Assembly (NCBI GenBank): GCA_037976565.1
Contig: CP137680.1
Span: 19,990,675-20,054,674, forward strand
DNA: 64,000 nucleotides
Reading direction: 5' to 3'
DNA from: Mesocentrotus franciscanus
Taxonomy: Eukaryota > Echinodermata > Echinoidea > Camarodonta > Strongylocentrotidae
Below the pieces are notes generated by a model, which did not search any database, was not told the DNA's origin, and worked only from the letters and a program-made list of their open reading frames with translations. Positions 47,640 through 61,194 of the stretch are shown one piece after another (the stretch's first letter is position 1; each line of letters opens with the position of its first letter). The position numbers and the translations under genes are program-made.

Positions 47640-48990
47640 GCATAATTGATGTTGATTTAAGGGCATCCTCCTCCTAATGTTGTGGATGTAATGGGTCGGT
47701 GAATACCATCGGTAGACGGGATGTGGGGTGATACAACCACCATTTTGATGAGGAAGGGTTTGTGGTTGTGGTGGGGGATGAGTTGGAGAAAGGAGATGAT
47801 GGGATGTTTAGGGGTGCATAGTGGTATTGATTTAAACGATATCGTCTGTCTATTATGGAATTAATAGGACGATGATAAGTATTCGGTGGAAGTACACCAT
47901 TTTGTGGAAGATATAATGATGGAGAAGAGGGAGTTAGTGGGTTATTAGATGTTTATGAGTGCATGTGGTATTGATTTAATGGTATCCTCTCTAGAATGAG
48001 TTGTGATGGGGGCTCAATACTTCGTGGAACTGGTAGTAAACCATTTTGTGGGTGAGGAAGTGGTTGGTTTAGGGTGCTTAGGTGTATCTTTTCCATGGTG
48101 TCCTCTGTGTACGGGTAGGTGAATACCAATATGGTAGACATGATATGGGATGATTTTGCCACCATTTTGATGATGATGTAGTGGCTGTTTATGCATGGGG
48201 TCGTGATGATGGTGGTGGATAAGTTGGAGGAAGGGTGTGCATGTTGGTATCGATTTCATGGTGTCCTCTGCTTAATGGGTCGGTGAATACCAGTGGAAAA
48301 CTGGATATGGGGTAATGGTTCCACCATTTGGGTATGACAGAAAAAGTGCTTGTGGTGGTGGGAGGGAGAGGGTAATGGGAGCTTTAGGGGATGCATGTAT
48401 GTATCGACTTGATGGTATTTTCTCTGTAATTGTGAAATGGAAGACAGTGATACCACCACCATTTTAATGAGGAAGGCTCCGTAATGGTCATGGTCATGGT
48501 GGTGGGTAACTGGGAGGAGGGGGTAGTGTGAAGAAGAAGTGATTAAAAGGAATGGAGGAATGGGGATGTGGGAGGTAAGAGGTAATGAGAGGTTTAGTGG
48601 TGCATATTTGTACTCAAATAATGGTATCCTAGCTCTAGAATGAACTTTGATGGGAGATCACAATTGGATGAAAGCACCCCATTTTGAGGGCAACGAAGTG
48701 ATGGATACTTAGGAGCACGGGGTGATCTAGGGGTGCAAGCACTTGGATCGAATTAATGGTATCATTCTTTTATTTTTTTATTATTGTGTAATGAATAGCG
48801 TTTCAAGACACACTATAGTGTGTATAATTTTATGTATTGTGTGTTATTACACCACTTTTGCTCCATGGGGTGGGGGATGACTGGAAGGGCGGGGGTAGTA
48901 CGACGATAAGTGATGCAGTATCAAGGGTATGGTATCCATCTACTGGTATCCTCTTTGGTAATTGTGTAACGAACGAATACCAATAGAAGG
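47640..48990 (+). repeat. Purine-rich satellite-like array, about 115-205 bp units
   Basis: A recurring phrase (TTGATTTAATGGTATCCTCT and variants) is seen near 47653, 47828, 47972, 48091, 48251, 48405, 48613, 48748 and 48935. Between these lie GGGTCGGTGAATACC, ACCACCATTTTGATGAGGAA, GGTGGTGGGGATGAGTTGGA and GTTTAGGGGTGCAT in a constant order, with indels. Mean spacing is about 160 bp. His/Pro-rich open frames on the minus strand are products of this repeat. Confidence 0.8.
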
Positions 48991-49112
48991 GGACTGTATG
49001 GCTAAAACCGCTTTAAATTTACAATTTAAATGTTATTATCAGAATATTCAAGGTAAAAATTTCTGTGTCAACTCTTCAGTCTTTATCATAATGTCATCAC
49101 TTCTTTCATTCG

Positions 49113-49176
49113 AATCATCATCATCATCATCATCCTCATCATCATCATCATCATCTGCATTGTCAATATCATCATC
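49113..49176. repeat. (ATC)n microsatellite
   Basis: About 20 ATC units with one CTC and one TGC interruption. Confidence 0.9.
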
Positions 49177-49794
49177 CTTATAATTTTATTTTCATTTACT
49201 ATCCATTCTGCTTAATCAATGTGTTAATCTATTTCATGAGTTTTGTCTGGGGCTGTCTTATTTTCAAGCAATTTGCTTACAATGACAGTCCTTCTTCCGC
49301 CAATACTTTTATAATGTTGGATGAAACTTAGTATTTATGACAGTTTATCATTTCTTTTTTGAAAATAACAATTTTTATTTATATTTGCTTAATTATGATT
49401 CATTTTCAGAAAAATACTTATCGTATTTTATATTACTATTGTTATCGAAAAACTGTGTACCTTATGAATGCAGAAGAAAATCAAATCAAATCGAATAAAA
49501 AATTAGGGACGGGAAAAAATGGGTCGTGCTCATTGATTTCAATCAAAATATATATTTTCGAAAATTACCATGAGTGGCAGTAATAAGACATCTTTAAGCA
49601 CATAATGGACGATAATTTCTGAGAATCTGAGAGTTCGGACATGATTATTTTAGAAGTACCCTGTTTAATATGGCGTATCTGAGCAACAACTTGGGCTGTT
49701 GGCGTACAAGAAAACAATGATAACATGTAATAGATATTTTAAAGTTAAAGATAAGAAGGAGGATTGGATGATAGTGTTTTTTTTCTTCCAAAGA

Positions 49795-49990
49795 TGATGT
49801 GATGAGTGGTTGTTTCATTGGTATCGATTTAAAGGTATCCCGTATTTAATATCATCATAGCCCCCATAGGAAATATAATACTTTTGCATCCGTGTGCGCA
49901 TTTTTTGCTGGTGTAGAAATGATAAGTGTTGGGAAGAAAATCAATTAGCGGTGCACATGAGATGGGTACGGTTAATGATGGTTGACTATT
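49795..49990 (+). repeat. Outlying unit of the 47.6-kb satellite
   Basis: TTGGTATCGATTTAAAGGTA followed by TCCCGT, and further on GGTGCACATGAGATGGGTAC, match the phrases of the main array, about 850 bp beyond its end. It is a single degraded unit. Confidence 0.5.
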
Positions 49991-50982
49991 TTGATGTCGG
50001 CTTTTTGGTGTCGAATCTAGAATTGTCTCGTTGATCGGTAAGGAAGGACATCCCATGATATTCCACCATTATAAGATAAATCCCTCCTGATATCGAGCTC
50101 TTAATAAAAACAGAAATTTAGCGATTCAGATTGGCAAAAGTTACAGAAAAAATCTGACAAAGAACAAGACGTCATGAATCTTTAACTTTGTGGTGAATCA
50201 AATCAATTTACATCATTATGATTTCCCATAGGCAGCTATTCATTTACTTTGTGCATATACTTTTTGTGTTTTGTTTAAATCTCCAAAGTCGTCATTTCTA
50301 TTGAAGGAATAGATCTATCACCTGGGGGGCCCATGGGGGCCCACGGGGGGGGGGCGTTTCAAAACGGAATCCCCAATAATATATGTTGGGTATATGAGAA
50401 AAATAGCTTCGGGTAAAATGTGTGATAAAAAATAAAAACAGACCTGATAGCAAGGGAAATCACGGAGTTGGCAATTTGATTTTGATCGATAACCAATTTA
50501 AAAACTCATTATTTGTTTAATCCCTCGTCGATTTTCTTCAAAGCTCTAAATTTTATTACTCTCTTTTTTGTGCACATTTAGAGGTTCAAAACTGCATTAA
50601 TGGCAAACAAACAAACAAACAAACAAAAATGCATTGGCTTGTCAATAAATATATACGGAAACCAAGCTACTGGGACGAGTTTTTGTTGGAAGTTTAAATA
50701 GAGAAGTATCAGAGTGACTGATTAAAGAGGAAGGAAACTCTACTCGACAAAAATACAACCACAAAAAAAATTCATAAAGGTAGAGACGTCCGAAAAGCAG
50801 CACCAACAATATTGCAATATTACACACTTAATATAATTATGTTTTCAATATTTGTTCTAATGCTTCCCGGAGGCTTCATCACTCTGAACTTGTTTGAAGT
50901 GACCCACAATGCACCACTGTCCAACGGTGCTTTTAGGCATGAGCAGGGTTCAGAGGTCAACCTATTATATATTTTTGTATAG

Positions 50983-51136
50983 CGTGTATAGGATCTGTCC
51001 GAAGGTATTAGTACGGAAGCTTAAACGTGCAAAGAGAAGGCGACTTGTTCAACTCGCCAAGGGCGCCATGTTTAAAGCCAAGAAAGCGAGAAGGCATTCA
51101 TTAGATATGCAGTACAAGAAAAGCATGAGACAATAA
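50983..51136 (+). other. Candidate basic C-terminal exon (low confidence)
   Basis: After an acceptor-like TTTTTGTATAG, a frame of about 50 codons carries LVRKLKRAKRRRLVQLAKG and KAKKARRHS before a stop. This is strongly basic in a region of otherwise AT-rich composition, like a nuclear-localisation or cytoplasmic tail. There is no recognisable domain, and no neighbouring exon was found. Confidence 0.18.
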
Positions 51137-51139
51137 TGA

Positions 51140-54100
51140 TGTTATTTTAACGATAATTATTTCCTAAAAGATCTAGTGAGGTTTATGGGCTGGTCAGTTG
51201 TTGTTATAGAGGTAGGATAAGCAAGAGGATTTGGCATGTAATGAGTGATTTCGAGGGCCGGTTGGGAAGGGGGGTGACTGCAAAAATGCGGCTTAAGGTC
51301 CGAAAATGCTGGAGTTTGCCCCTGGTACTTTGGCCGGTCTGGGGAAACCGGAAATGGTGAAATAGTTAGGATTGAAGAGTGACACTATTTGTCTCAACAC
51401 TATTATTGTGTTGATGACCGGAAAAAATTAGACTTTGGGGATGTCAAAAGTGTATAATCCAAAATATGCGCTATATGGTTCATCTAGGAGCGGACTGTTT
51501 ACTTTGTTGTGGTCTTGGGAATCGAATAGGTCATCTGTATTGTTATTAGTTAGTAAATAGTGACAGAAATAATTTAGGTTTAATCCTAACAAAGGTTTTG
51601 TTACATTTTCCTTTGCGGATCGACATTCGGAGGGGGTATTGATAATGCATTCCCCCCCCCCCCTTCAATTTTGTCTAATGGAGCCCCGTTCTCTGCATGC
51701 AAACCTAACGCCAAACTGTAAATGACAACGTAACTGCGAACCTCCTTGTCATAATAATAATTATTCGCTTAAATGACGAAATTATTACAAATACTCCGTT
51801 AATGAAAGCACTGAATCGATGCGTTGACCTTGTTTTAAACAAACACACCGCGTATAAGTGCCGGTGAAATGAAAGAAAATTATATTGATCTCGTGGACTT
51901 TTTGTATATTTTTGTATGATGCCATTTTGGTCGTGCGGCTGAGCGTAAAAAGAATCGGAGGCTTGGTTTCACAATTAAACCATTCTCTTGTGCGTTTTAT
52001 TTGATTAGCTAATTAATGTCTATCTTCTAATGATTAAGGCTCTTAACGTCGGAATGATTCAGTCTAAAAGTAGCGGGCATAATAGAAATGGTGAATAAAA
52101 GCGACTTAGTAAGAAGGGTGTTGCAGTGAAAGGGATAAAAGTGTGTGGCGGCGAAAGAGAGAGAGAGAGAGAGAGGGGGAGGGAGGGAGAGAGAGAGAGG
52201 AAGAGAGGGAGAGAGAGGGGGTAGGGGAGAAGGGGAAAGGGAAGGAGAATAAAATTGGAACATTTACTGAGGAAAATAAAGATATAGGTAATGGGAAAGA
52301 GAGAGAGAGAGAGAGAATCAGACAGACAGATAGAAAAAGAAAAAACAGAGAAGCAGAGCAAATACAGACAGACAGACTGACAGATAGCGAGTATAGATGG
52401 GAGGAGTCAAAAGGAAAGGAAAATTAGAATTGCCTACACTTTAAATATATACACCGCACTTTAAAACAAATGTATGTGTATGTATACCACATCCCTTCCT
52501 GATGCCAGAGCCAAGATATGAATACTTCCATTATAACTCTGCTGCCCACCACATTATGCGTTGCTCTAAATATCTCAAATACTGTGGTATACCAGGCATC
52601 AAGGATGTGCACTATAAAGGGATGGACGATTATTCTACACCAGGTTAAAATTTATATCCATCTGACACTTCGCTTCCATATATAAATAATTTTTTAGGGC
52701 TCACGGTGTTAGTTCTATAGACCACGTGTAAATGGACCAGTATCTGGAATAGACTAAAATAATGCACTGTATTGGTATTGTCGAAGGATAACGCGTGCGT
52801 ATTTTTATGTGGGATGGACACAACCATGACAATAATTTCATGTAAGACTGTCAGTTTTAGCTTAAATACCATGCTAAATTTCACTATATTTTTTGTTTTT
52901 TGCTGTTGATACAAAAGATTTATTGGGCCATATGTTTCGGATGGTTTACAATCGAGACACGGTTATATCGAAAATGATCGTTGGCTTGTGATCCGCAGAT
53001 GAGGTTTTTTCTAGTATATTTAAAAATACCCCCAAAAAAAAAAAAAAAAGATTAATAAAAAACAAGATATGAAATAAACAAAAATGAATAATACAAGACG
53101 AATGTATTTATAAAGTAGAATGACAGATAATCTTGATTTTGTGTTCTTATATAGAGTTGTTAATTTTAAGGAAATGGGACATGAATTATTTTGTTGGCGT
53201 TAGACCATTCCGGAAGGTGTATTTCGTCTACATCCATGGCATTGACCGAAACCAGGGCGGTTTCTATTTGTTTTCTTTCTTATTAAATTCATTTTCGTCC
53301 ACTTCAGTCCAATTTAAATTATTCCCATAATTATGCAGAAGGTATTGATGCAGATATGCACGCGTATTAGAAGCAACCTGGGTGGCAAAGAGGAAAACGT
53401 TTGAAATGTAGCTACTGAAATGCATATAAAACACTTGACACATAATTTGCTAAACATGCCTCAAGTTATTTCAGAGTTCCTGCAACTTCTTTCAGCGTAT
53501 GCTCAGCGATTATTGTAGAATTCTGATATTTTCTTCTCAAAGTCTGTCTTCCCCCGTGTCCTCCTATATTGGTATTAAAGCAGTTCTTTCAATATTAATG
53601 ATGTATCATAATTGAGATGGCTTTATTAGCCCATCTAATTCTACTTGACATCTGGGCCACTCTGCACCCGCAAGTCCACGGGCACATCCATCCTAGACTA
53701 ATCATATACTGACAACCTCATATACCCCCTAACATTGCAACATGGACGGTTTATTTGTGTCTGCCTTCCCCAAACTCAACATACATCACTGTGTTCGTGA
53801 AATGGATATGGAAATTGGATAAAAGCTTTTAACATCACATGGCATTTCATTCTGCGATATCCAATAATCAAAAGTTTGATTTTTAGGAAGAAAGCGAAAT
53901 GCATGGAGAGTCTTTTTTAAAGGTAAAGATGTGGGGCAAACAATGTAAATATAATCTCCAGGTGGAGTATAAGACGGTTTTGTTTTACCCTCGGGGAATA
54001 CAGCTTCCAAAAATGACGTTTACGGTGATAGCTTAGTGCAGAGAAACCCGTTAAGTATTCAATCTAAGAGTTGTGTATCAGCTGATGTCTTTCAAATTGA

Positions 54101-57100
54101 GAACTCGCGATGCTATCCAATGTTATAATTCTTCAAAACTGTTAATTTATATGATTTCGTTCCCTTGTTCTTATTGCAATTATTTGCTTTTTCACAACCA
54201 ATATTTCATCTTCTCCTGGAGCACGAGCCGCTCAGAATAATGATATTCCCAGTGGCTGGACCCACAATTAGTCAAGTTCAAGTCGAGTAATTTTCATTTT
54301 CTTATGGTCAATATTTGTTTACATCTTACAAAGTATTAAAATGTTATGCGCAAAAAGTATTTTCAAAAATGGTATACTATACTAATGCTCAACAGTACAG
54401 AACATTTGATAATTATTGCAATAAATTATAATAAATGCATTCTTATGAGGAAAAAAAATTAACTACTATTTTGTTTTGTACGTTGCCATTGAAATATTAC
54501 AAATGTAATATTATCCAAAGACTTCAAAACCGCGTCCCGTCTGGGTTTTGTTTATCGGAATTTTATCATAATTAATGTAGTCATCCCGAATTATATTTAG
54601 AGCAATTAGTATGCATACTTGATTCCAACCTCATGCATCAAATATAACATCCATTCATGGTTCTGTATGCAAGTAGCATCAGTAGCAGCCTTGGAAACAT
54701 TTTAAATGCATTGAATCCTCGTAGCACGATACGAATTACGAATGGTTCTGTATTCGTAAGACATGAGAGCTATACATCGGCTCATTTTGTAAGTTGATGA
54801 TGCGTCCAGTGTTCATTTCAGCATCTAACATTTCATATCAATAATCGGGGCTCGATTTAACAAATCATAGGTACATTATTTTTAGGGTGTCTTCATCAAC
54901 ATAAGGTCTGACCCTTCGTAACCAAATTATCAAAATAGATTAAGAAAAGAAGGGGTCCTAGAATGGACCCTTGCGGCACTCCTAAAAAAACAGAATGTTC
55001 ATCTCATGGTGTTTTTACTCTTTTTGGATGAGATTGGTTCTTTAGGTTGCCCTTGCCTGTGTCATCTTTCTGATTATTCTTTAAATATTAATGGTCTGAA
55101 TTATTGAATGATATGTGTTTTTAAGCTGACTCTGGAGAATTCTGGAAAATGTTAACAAAATGATATCTTTTTACCATCTGTATATTAAACCCGTATGTAG
55201 TAAGCGAACACGACATCCATAGTAGGGGAGCATGTGAGAAAGATTGCGCTTGAAGTGATTTTATATTTTTTTAAATATCAGTTTTAACTAGAACAGTCTA
55301 TCAAATTCTCTCGTTCCAATGAATTTAGATCACAGATATGCTTATCATGTCTATGTAGTCAGATATCTGTGCGAAGTACTTTCCGATGTTTGTGATATTT
55401 ATATTCGAAATTAGAAATCTTGTTATCTAGCCTTTAATGTCCCAAAACTTCCTAACAACCAATTTCATTCATTTCTTTTATGATGAATTGTTGAGTAATT
55501 TCAATTTGCAAATTATATTTGCACTATTCAATGCGATATGGTTAGTAATTTTCTTCGAATCGGATCTAAATTGCTATGGATTACGGATATAATCAACCAT
55601 CTCGCAACAATGTTACAGCTTTCGTCTTGAAACTTCATCTATATTTCGTATTTATTGACGGTTATTTGTGTATGTATATTTCATTGGTAATTTAAGAACG
55701 ATTTCCCCTTTATTCTGCTCTTTAATGCCAATGTGGATATGAATAAGAGAAAACAATCTTAGAACAAGGACAAGCTGTTTATGTTTCATGTCATTCTCAG
55801 AATTCGTCACCCAGTAAATGTTAACGTCAAAGTCCATAAACAAAGTCGAAGCTCTGCTGCTCCTCGGGAGGTATTGGTTGATGGTGTGTGTGTGTGTGGG
55901 GGGGGGGGCTGGGGGACAACCGGCCCACATGCCCCCTTTTGTACTTGCAATATTTATTTTCAGTAAATTGGTGAAAATGCAATGATCAGTTATTATTTAT
56001 TCCTTTCTTTCTTCTTCCTTTTCTTTTTCTCGTTCGTTTGTTTGTCCTTAATTCATAAATTTGTTGGGATTGTGGCGACCTTTTTTGAAATACAAAATAC
56101 TGGACCCGCCCCTGCCATGCAGGCTCTAGGGGTATGCTAAATGAGCCTCATCGATCCTGATCATTTACGGTTACAGTATTTAAATTGCATTCAAGTGTTG
56201 AAAAGGAGTCATTTGAATTGCATGTATTCAGGATAAAAGTATTGTATTTATTGTATTTATGTCTTAGTTTGTGCTCCACAGGGATATGTTTTGTAATCAT
56301 GGTCTTGAGGGGGCTGTCTTTTTTTCCCCATGCAGCGTTAATTACACTTGAGATACAGCACTAAAAAGCAAACTTTCAACTAGCATGATTCTTAGTGAGG
56401 TCGCTAAACTTGAGCAGAGGATGTCGGACCCCCTTAAAGCAATTTTGTTTGAAGAAAAATAAAGGTGGGTCTTTTTTTCCTCTGAAAGTGAAATTTTCTG
56501 GCAAGAAGACAAATATATTATCAGATCTTTAAATTTGCCGATACGAGCTGTGAAATTTCAACAAGGAGAGGAAGTTTGGAATTTATTGACATATCACACA
56601 CCCATCCCTATCTCTCTCTCTCTCTCGCTCCTTATATTCATATCCATTTCTCCGTGTATTTACTTCTCCATTGTTCGTTCTAAAATCTTTGACTTTCTAA
56701 TCGCTCCAAAACCTTTCTCCAGACCCCATCTTAGTATGAACTTAGTGATAATGCCTCTGTGATGGCTATAGTTAATACCTAGGGGTATTGTCGTTAAAAA
56801 CCACGGCATTAGCACCATTAGGACTTGGTGGTCACTCACGGTCTCATCACGAGTTACATGGTGTGTGTCCATACACTATTTTACGCTCCGTCCGTTATAC
56901 AATATAGACTGATTCATTAAAGAAAAATGTAGTGGAATTTCTGCCTGGAACAAATGAAGTTTAGTTTCTATATACAATTAGATCGTAATATCAAAATGAG
57001 TGTCTTTCCAAACGTCAACTGTACATGGCACTTAGTTTGTTTGTTTGTTGGAGTTAAGCACGTAAGTTTCTAAATCTGTTTTTACAATATACGGTGCTTA

Positions 57101-58019
57101 CTAGTTCACTAGTTTCAGGAAGAATTAAGAGTCATGAACGTCGTGTTTGAAAGAGAACAATAATGCTGTAGGGAAAACATCTAAATAAACTAGAAAGGGA
57201 TCATTTTGCTGTCCATACATTTGTTTTCATTTTGGTTTAATGACACGACACAATCATATTTCCGTAACCGAATAAATGCTCTTATAGTGTGCCAATCTTT
57301 CAGTATAAGAGAGGATAATTAAGGCCTAGATAAACAACGAGTAGACACCAAAACACGTATTACTCTATGGGCGATCCTCACAGAGGCGTCACATCCCTTC
57401 TTTTTAATGGGAGGGGGCTCTTGGATAAACTTGTATTTGGAGTGATCAATGAACAAATTTCCGACCATTTAAACAAAAAAGGTTCTCAATAGTTTATTTT
57501 CTTATTTTACATTACTTGGTATTTGGCAACTTTGCAAGAGCTGAAACTACGAAGATTTGGTTAAGCTCTTCGAGGGTATTATACTAACAGTGCGAAATAT
57601 ACAGCAGTTTTATATCCAGTTAAAATTTATCAAATTAAAGCCACTATTTTTCATGATGATGTCTTCTAGCCTCATCTTATATCTTTAACGAAACAGAACG
57701 AGATATATGGAGACACAAAACAAGAGTAACAGGATGGAGACAATGGGTGGAGAGTGGGTAAGGTCAGACTTATAGACAGGACAGGAAAATGGAGTGAGCG
57801 AAATTGTGAGAGTAGGATCGAGACAAAAGTGCAAAATATTAAGAGAAGTTTACATGCGAGAAGAGAGGAACGGAGAAAGTGGTCAGTGACCCTTATTCTC
57901 TGTACATGTATCCAATAGCTAAACAAATACACGTAGAGAAGGAAACAAATACATTGGGGGTCCTTTGACATTCCAATTTCACCGACCACGTACATTTGCA
58001 ATAAGCATTTGGAAAGCAC
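51140..58019. other. No gene seen
   Basis: AT-rich sequence with GA arrays at 52150-52320, an A-run at 53034-53049, a poly-C at 51652-51663 and a GT/poly-G run at 55884-55908. No exon or transposon was recognised. Confidence 0.4.
52150..52320. repeat. (GA)n tracts
   Basis: Two GA-rich runs separated by about 60 bp of unique sequence. Confidence 0.85.
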
Positions 58020-58412
58020 TTAAAGATAAAGTTGAGTTCTGGTCATGCAATTGAAATTGTGAAAGAAACGGTGTGGAATCGATCAGAAAAGGTTGATCAT
58101 GTAGCATAAAAGTATTGGTGGGTACTGCAAGGTTCTGGAGTCATCATAATTATAAGAAATTTGGCCCAGTCTTGGTAACGTAACAAGTACTGTACACAGA
58201 AAGATGTATATGGGACTACACAAACATGTGGCATAAAAATCGGGCCTCATTTTTAAGCTGTTACTTGTCATATTTAGAATATGATGGCATTTGAAGAACC
58301 TTGCTTTTCAAGGAACATGTTTTCTCTGATGTTCTTCCACACTTGCATAATAACACTGATAACGCTCACAAAGTATTTTTCACCTCTCCCAAGAACTCAA
58401 CCTTCTCTTTAA
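58020..58412 (-). mobile_element. TTAA-flanked MITE, 393 bp, intact inverse copy
   Basis: Reverse-complement copy of the element at 40924 with the same terminal repeats and TTAA on each side. Internal blocks such as GACTGGGCCAAATTTCTTAT and the CAAATGCCATCATATTC region match in inverse order. Similarity to the 40924 copy looks high (roughly 85-90% by eye), so both may be fairly recent. Confidence 0.85.
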
Positions 58413-58414
58413 GA

Positions 58415-59530
58415 CCGAGACATAAACGATGTTAAAAGAAATTGAGGCATTTCCATCTTTGGCAGATGCTAATGTGTGTTTCGTTGTACGATTCATATTG
58501 AATATGAATCGCTATTGAATCTTTAATGAGAAAGCTGAAGGCATGCGTGACATGAACGCAGAAGACGTTTAGAAATTTCCATCCTTCGCAGTAATCACCT
58601 GCACTAAATGTGTTTAGTGACAAATGTCTATATATTTTAAGTAAAACCGAAATCAATTTTCATATACCCCATATTCAGGTAGACGAATCATGTCAAAGGG
58701 ATAACCATAATCCCCTTTTCTAACAAACTGTATAGTCCATCATTCTGGTATGACAAAAAGTTCTGATCATCGAAAACATATTTTTCTCCCCTCCTCCGTC
58801 TTTAAAACAAGAAGCTCACCTTTCTTTCTTTTGTTTTTAATTCCACATTCGTTCCTCTTATCCTCTCCGCCACTTTGTAATGAAACTCTTAATTTTAGTT
58901 TTTCTCCTGTCCGTGTCCTTAGAGTTAAGAAATCTCCCTTTCCTTAGAATAGATATTTGTTTCGATTCCACATTCCCTCCACTTTCTCCTGGGACACTTT
59001 GAAACGAAACTCTCAGCCTCGCTGTTTCTGGACTGATAAGGATGATTCCTAGCAGCCGTCCTCAGCAGGCTGTATGGTTATCTCGGATCGATATCTTGAA
59101 TAATGCAACGTCAAGAGCATACTTGAACCCGTTTGCTTTGGAGATTTGACATTTGTATTTCGGTCCCCCTTCAGGACTTGACAGAAAAATCGGTTCGTGT
59201 TGCTTCGGAGACATCTTTATAAGGGGCGGTTCGTGGGACTATGGGGATGTTCTGTTCTATCATAAATTATTTACTCAAATTTCGCATATGGCCATTGATT
59301 TTATCGTATAGTACTCTTAATAGTTTACCCAATGAGGCAACCGTATATGCAACAGCTCGGCTAGAGTTAGAATTTCGATTCAAATTCATTTTCAATTATT
59401 GATTGAAATCCAAACAACCACAAGCATTCTCAATTTTTAATTTACCCCCCCCTCCTCAAAAAAGAAAGACAATTAGAGCAAGAAATTACAAGAGAGGGAG
59501 CGAGAGAGAAAATACAAGATACCGTCAGAG

Positions 59531-59564
<34 letters not shown>

Positions 59565-61039
59565 CGAAAGGGAGAGATAGACAGAGTGTGTGAGAGACAG
59601 ACAGACAGACAGAGAGAGAGGGGGACGGACATAGAGAAAGAGAGAGAGAGAGAGAGACCAAAACAATTTAGAGGGGATAAATGCGTTGTTTTTTGTGTGT
59701 TTTTTTCTTCTTCACAATGAGAAATATATAGAGCTAACTCAAAAGAAAGAAAGTATATACAATCATGTACTCTCGAAAGCCTCGTATTCGATGAGTAATG
59801 CACCTTGTGTACTCGATTCTTGAACACGTGTTTCAGACTTCCTGGCGCCATGCCTAGGGCAAATATAGAAAATACATTTTTGTTTCTTCATTCTACGGAT
59901 GTCATGTACATGTGATTTATGTTTTTCCATCGTTTTATGAGTCGATCGTGATTGTATTGAACTCTATTCACAATCCAAAAATGCAATAAAAGCGTCCAGA
60001 GTTTTTTTATGACAAAAGAAAAATGATGGCAGATCTATACAAATTATTTTTGCTTAGCATATATCTTACTATAGAATGATCATTTTAGATGGAAAGCAAT
60101 ATGAACGTATCCAGAAAGAAATGACGGTCTCCAATTTTCATACTTTTGTTATTATTATTACTTTTCGGAGGCAGTATGAATCCCTCTCCACATTTACTTT
60201 TGCTTTTGGTAGATCTATGATTTGGGGGATATTAACGATGAGCATTAATTTTGAATTTCAATTAGTACTAACTATTACATGGAAAATATACAATTCAGGT
60301 CAATTGAAACATGTAAAATGGTGTAAGATTTAAGCGCTTTGCTACTAGTTTGTTTCTCCCGAATTACAGTCTCGATACCGGAACTCAAGATCCCTTTTGA
60401 AGGTGACGTTGATTATCCATACCCCCCACCCCCATCGAAAGACGAAAATTAGGGAAAAGAAGAAGATAGTAAAGGGATAAGGAAATGGAAAATTGAAGGG
60501 AACGAGAACCCCCACTTCCACATATTACCCCTTAATTTATCATGTATATGGCATTTTTAATATACCCAAATCTAGTCTTTAGGTGCTCCCCTTCCATGAC
60601 ACAGGTATGAAAAGTGCCCCTAATTCAATGCTACACCACTTCTTACCTAATACAGCCCTCCCTTTAAAAAAGAATCAATATATCAACTTCACTGTGACAG
60701 TCCACCCTCAAAACACACTCGAAAGAAAATTTGCATATTCCTATGACATATTCCTATGACAGGAAGTAAGTGAAAATTTTGCTGACGGCAATATTATGAA
60801 ATATATATATATATATATGAAATATTTGCTTCAGGTATTGGATCATCGTAAGGTCATAACCAAACACATGTGTAGTGGGGCAGGGGAGCCGAAATCAGTT
60901 GGCAAGGGCTTCCATGAAATATTAAAGATTTCATACTTCATGTTCTTGCATTCCAGCTCGGTCTTCTTCGTCTTGTAATCATCATGACTTCATGACTTTG
61001 GAAATATTCTATCTAGTTATTTTACCTGACTGCTAAGAA
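58415..61039. other. No gene seen
   Basis: Unique AT-rich sequence apart from the GA/GACA array. Confidence 0.4.
59535..59662. repeat. (GA)n with GACA repeats
   Basis: GA runs around a short (GACA)n core near 59596-59612. Confidence 0.9.
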
Positions 61040-61190
61040 AGCATAAATGCTTGCTAGTAAGCAACCAGAGGAATGGTAATGACGATCAATGCCTTACCAA
61101 AGGGCACTAGCGCATCGACTTGGTTTTGAACCCGGGCCACCGGATTACGAGACCACTGCTCTACCAACTGAGCTAGATCGCGCCTCCTAG
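61040..61190 (-). mobile_element. tRNA-derived SINE head (not a functional tRNA)
   Basis: The minus strand reads GCGCGATCTAGCTCAGTTGG then TAGAGCAGTGGTCTCGTAAT and CCGGGTTCAAAACC. That is a good D arm and A box, a CTCGTAA anticodon-like loop (CGT), and a B box with one change. The anticodon stem pairs badly and the acceptor ends do not pair well. The sequence continues into GCCCTTTGGTAAGGCATTGA, a SINE body block. I read it as a short SINE with a tRNA-Thr-like head rather than a tRNA gene. Confidence 0.6.
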
Positions 61191-61194
61191 GTTT

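Noticed and set aside
47953..48462. His/Pro-rich minus-strand frames resembling a metal-binding protein
   Set aside because: They are translations of the purine-rich satellite units, and the frame changes between units.
61054..61190. tRNA-Thr-like gene on the minus strand
   Set aside because: Anticodon and acceptor stems pair poorly, and the sequence continues into a SINE body.
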